Positions 61,199 through 64,000 of a DNA stretch of 64,000 nucleotides are shown piece after piece. Position numbers and translations under genes: made by a program. The stretch's first letter is position 1, and every line of letters begins with the position of its first letter. Source of the stretch: an uncultured Bacilli bacterium (GTDB taxonomy: Bacteria; Bacillota_I; Bacilli_A; RFN20; CAG-449); assembly GCA_947588815.1 (NCBI GenBank), contig CANQAG010000002.1, positions 1 through 64,000 on the forward strand. The letters are read 5' to 3'. A model generated the notes under the pieces. That model worked only from the letters and a program-made list of their open reading frames with translations, made no database searches and was not told the origin of the DNA.

Positions 61199-63532
61199 TT
61201 ATGAGTTCCAAAATTTTTGAACTTCTCTTTTAATATCTATCAAAGAAAATACTTTTCGATAATGCGCCCATTCTTTTTTAAACATCTCGCGATATTTTTG
61301 ATAAAGGAAGCGAGAATCGATCAATAAAACCACTCCTCGATCAGTCGCGGAACGAATCACTCTTCCGGCTGCCTGCATCACTTTGTTCATCCCGGGATTA
61401 GTATAAGCATAATCAAACCCATCATAACCATTCGCGCTATAATGTTCTTTTAATAAATCACGGTCAAATGAAATCGTCGGCAATCCGACACCGACGATAA
61501 TCGCCCCAATAAGGCGATCGGAAGTTAAGTCGATTCCTTCGGAAAAAGCACCGCCCAAAACTGCAAAACCGACGGTCGTCTCACTCGGCGTTTCAATAAA
61601 ATTGCTTAAAAATTCTTCTCTTTCCGCCTCTTTCATGTCACGGACTTGTTTGATGATTCGATAATCGCTGTCTGAAAAATATTGATAAATTTCGTCTAAG
61701 TATGCAAACGAAGGAAAAAACACCAAATAATTTCCAACCTTTTCTTTAACGACGGCTTTAATCGAATTAGCGACATCTACATAAGAAAGCGCACGATCTT
61801 TAAGGCGCGTTGAAATATCACCCCGAATCAATAGTAAAAGGTTTTGCGGTGGAAACGGCGAATTTAACGAGATATACGGACTGGTTTCATCGCCACCCAA
61901 TAAACCAATGTAATAATCTCTAGGAGTTAGCGTCGCCGAGAAATAAACAATCCCTTTAGCTTTCTTCAAAGTATGTTTTATAAGTTTTGAAGAATCTAAA
62001 CACTGAAGATGGGCAAACACATTACCATCCGTTTTTTCAAAATATGCCACAAAATCCGAAGAATAAAATTCACTGATCTTTAAAAATCTACTGATATCGT
62101 TAAAGATATCGCTGATTTTCTCACTGACAATTATCAAATCATTCTGTTGCGCATCATAAAAAGCTTTAAGCAAATTATCCAAAATCACATAAAATTCATC
62201 TGGAAAGCCGTTTTCTTGAATTTGACAATCTGTTTCGCCTTCTTTGACTTCTTCAAAAATAGCGACGAGTTTTTTTAATTGTCTTTTTAATTTTGGAAGT
62301 TTTTCTCGTTTTAACAAGCGTTTTAAAAATACTAAATCATTTAAATTTAAAATACACGAATACATATTTCTAGAACGATCCACGAGATTATGAGCTTCAT
62401 CGATAAGTAAAAGATATTGATCTTTAGCAATTTCAAAATAACCTTTTAGATAAACGATCGGATCGAAAACATAATTATAATCGCAAATGATTACGTCACA
62501 ATAATACGATAAATCCAATTGCAGTTCAAAAGCACACATTGAATTTTCAACGGCAATTTCGGAAATGTAATTTTTATCGTAAAGATCTTCACTTTCTAAC
62601 ATCATTTTTAAAACAGCTTTTAATTTATCATAATAACCTTTAGCAAACGGACACTCATCAGGATTACAATGTGCGATGTCATTAAGGCACATTTTATCTT
62701 TGGCAGTCAGGATAATCGCTTTAATAACAAGTCCTTTTTGATGCATCAATTTAAGTGCATCAAAAGCGATATCCTTTTGAGACGATTTAGCTGATAAATA
62801 AAAAATTTTATCATTACATTCATCGCTGAACGATTTGATTGCGGGAAATAACGTCGACATTGTTTTTCCAATACCGGTCGGAGCTTCGGCGAACAATAAA
62901 CCGCCGTCTTGAGCGATTTTATAAACGAATTTTGCTAATCTTCTTTGTCCCTCTCTAAAGGAAGGATAAGGAAACTCAAGCTCCGTGGCTGACTTTTGAC
63001 GAAGTAAATTATGGTCATCGATTATTTTATAAAATTGTAAATATTCCCTTATTAAATTTTCAATATCGTCTTTTAGTTCCTCCACTTTGAAAGTGAAGTT
63101 TTTGATCATCTTACTTCCATCGGTTTGCGAAATATATGTTAAACGGCACGATATTTTTTCAAGGTTATTGGCTAACGAATACATCAAAGCATAACATTTA
63201 GCTTGCGCTAAATGCCATTCTCCTTGCTCTTCATAAAATTCTTTTAAATCGGCGACTGTCGATTTGATTTCATCGACAATATAGCGCGTCGGTTCGACGA
63301 TTATGCCATCCGCCCGTCCGATTAAAATTACCTCAAAATCATCAACCTCAAATTTTTGTTGCAAAGGAACTTCAGAAAGGTAATTACCGCTTTGAATACT
63401 TTGATACCGTAAATGAATTCTAGTTCCTTCGGATAAGGTTCCATTATTAAAAACGCGGCTATCGATGCTTCCGCGACGCAACAAAAAATCGACAAGAGTA
63501 TGAACGGAAAGATTGATAAGTTTTTGCATCAA
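61199..63532 (-). CDS. Rad3/XPD-like (DinG-family) helicase with N-terminal Cas4/RecB-like nuclease-type domain
   Basis: GRADGIIVEPTRYIVDEIKS + QAKCYALMY (PD-(D/E)xK with QxxxY); EAPTGIGKTMSTLFP Walker A; Cys cluster MCLNDIAHCNPDECPF; LLIDEAHN; GRVIRSATDRGVVLLID. Confidence 0.85.
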   Translation of the reverse strand: MMQKLINLSVHTLVDFLLRRGSIDSRVFNNGTLSEGTRIHLRYQSIQSGNYLSEVPLQQKFEVDDFEVILIGRADGIIVEPTRYIVDEIKSTVADLKEFYEEQGEWHLAQAKCYALMYSLANNLEKISCRLTYISQTDGSKMIKNFTFKVEELKDDIENLIREYLQFYKIIDDHNLLRQKSATELEFPYPSFREGQRRLAKFVYKIAQDGGLLFAEAPTGIGKTMSTLFPAIKSFSDECNDKIFYLSAKSSQKDIAFDALKLMHQKGLVIKAIILTAKDKMCLNDIAHCNPDECPFAKGYYDKLKAVLKMMLESEDLYDKNYISEIAVENSMCAFELQLDLSYYCDVIICDYNYVFDPIVYLKGYFEIAKDQYLLLIDEAHNLVDRSRNMYSCILNLNDLVFLKRLLKREKLPKLKRQLKKLVAIFEEVKEGETDCQIQENGFPDEFYVILDNLLKAFYDAQQNDLIIVSEKISDIFNDISRFLKISEFYSSDFVAYFEKTDGNVFAHLQCLDSSKLIKHTLKKAKGIVYFSATLTPRDYYIGLLGGDETSPYISLNSPFPPQNLLLLIRGDISTRLKDRALSYVDVANSIKAVVKEKVGNYLVFFPSFAYLDEIYQYFSDSDYRIIKQVRDMKEAEREEFLSNFIETPSETTVGFAVLGGAFSEGIDLTSDRLIGAIIVGVGLPTISFDRDLLKEHYSANGYDGFDYAYTNPGMNKVMQAAGRVIRSATDRGVVLLIDSRFLYQKYREMFKKEWAHYRKVFSLIDIKREVQKFWNS

Positions 63533-63533
63533 A

Positions 63534-63566
63534 AAACCACCATAGTTATTATAACTAAAAGTGGTT
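63534..63566 (-). terminator. Hairpin terminator immediately before the helicase start codon
   Basis: Minus strand AACCACttttAGTTATaATAACTatgGTGGTTTTTT. Confidence 0.7.
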
Positions 63567-63599
63567 AAAGATTAAAGATTTTCACTCGTGGATTATCGA

Positions 63600-64000
63600 T
63601 TAGTGATACACTAAATAAAAAATCGCCAATTCGATTAATAGCAAAGCAGAAACCACTAATTGCAAATAGAAAATTTTACGATGCAACAATTGAGGTTCAC
63701 TTCCGCCTTCGATGTCTTTTACAATGTATTGTCTAGTAATTTTCTTACCTCCGCCATAAACAGTTAAACCGATACTGATTACCGCAAAGATAATGATGAA
63801 CACTAAAAAAGCACTGTTTATTTCTCGTCCATTATTTTGAAATAAGAAACTCATAATAAAGTAAGCGATAATTAACACAATATTGAAAATTAAAACCGGG
63901 TAACGCATTAATTTGATATTTAAAGCAATCGAAGTGATCTCTTTGGAAAGCTGATAATCTATTTTGACTTCACCGGTTATTAAATTAGCGTATTGCGTCT
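63600..64000 (-). CDS. Membrane protein, 5' end outside the window
   Basis: The reading frame stays open upstream of the listed Met (TQYANLITGEVKIDYQLSKEITSIALNIKLMRYPV...) to the window edge; three hydrophobic segments. Confidence 0.65.
   Translation of the reverse strand, partial: TQYANLITGEVKIDYQLSKEITSIALNIKLMRYPVLIFNIVLIIAYFIMSFLFQNNGREINSAFLVFIIIFAVISIGLTVYGGGKKITRQYIVKDIEGGSEPQLLHRKIFYLQLVVSALLLIELAIFYLVYH

Noticed and set aside
61199-63532. Calling the helicase a CRISPR-linked Cas4 or a type IV CRISPR DinG
   Set aside because: No cas neighbours or array; domain order matches chromosomal Rad3-like helicases

Overview
This 64-kb window comes from a low-GC Gram-positive-type chromosome (Bacillota/Mollicutes-like; my inference from AT-richness, the HrcA/CIRCE dnaK operon, RNase J, KtrAB/TrkAH and many Ser-rich lipoproteins). 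TGA is used as a stop, so genetic code 11 fits. Housekeeping blocks: trkA-trkH, ktrA-ktrB, degV, rnj, typA, hrcA-grpE-dnaK-dnaJ with CIRCE, a hemW-like gene, lepA, and tRNA-His. Accessory blocks: five predicted lipoproteins sharing or duplicating modules plus a sixth ending the MoxR-DUF58-VWA membrane operon, a CPx-ATPase with a separate HMA protein, an AAA/DUF4143 ATPase, and a recombination-scarred region next to tRNA-His that holds an isochorismatase-fold hydrolase plus a 2-TM protein. The strongest candidate for an undescribed system is a two-gene operon at 43279-47013: a TIR-domain protein with a TPR-like C-terminus, then an M24 (prolidase/creatinase-fold) peptidase with an apparently intact metal site. 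Other notable items are a NiCo-type riboswitch with overlapping terminator before a CDF metal exporter, a degenerate (pseudo-)Fic protein with a wHTH tail, two 10-bp-periodic repeat arrays, and mosaic direct repeats ending at the 3' flank of tRNA-His. All family calls were made by reading motifs; no database searches or structure predictions were run.
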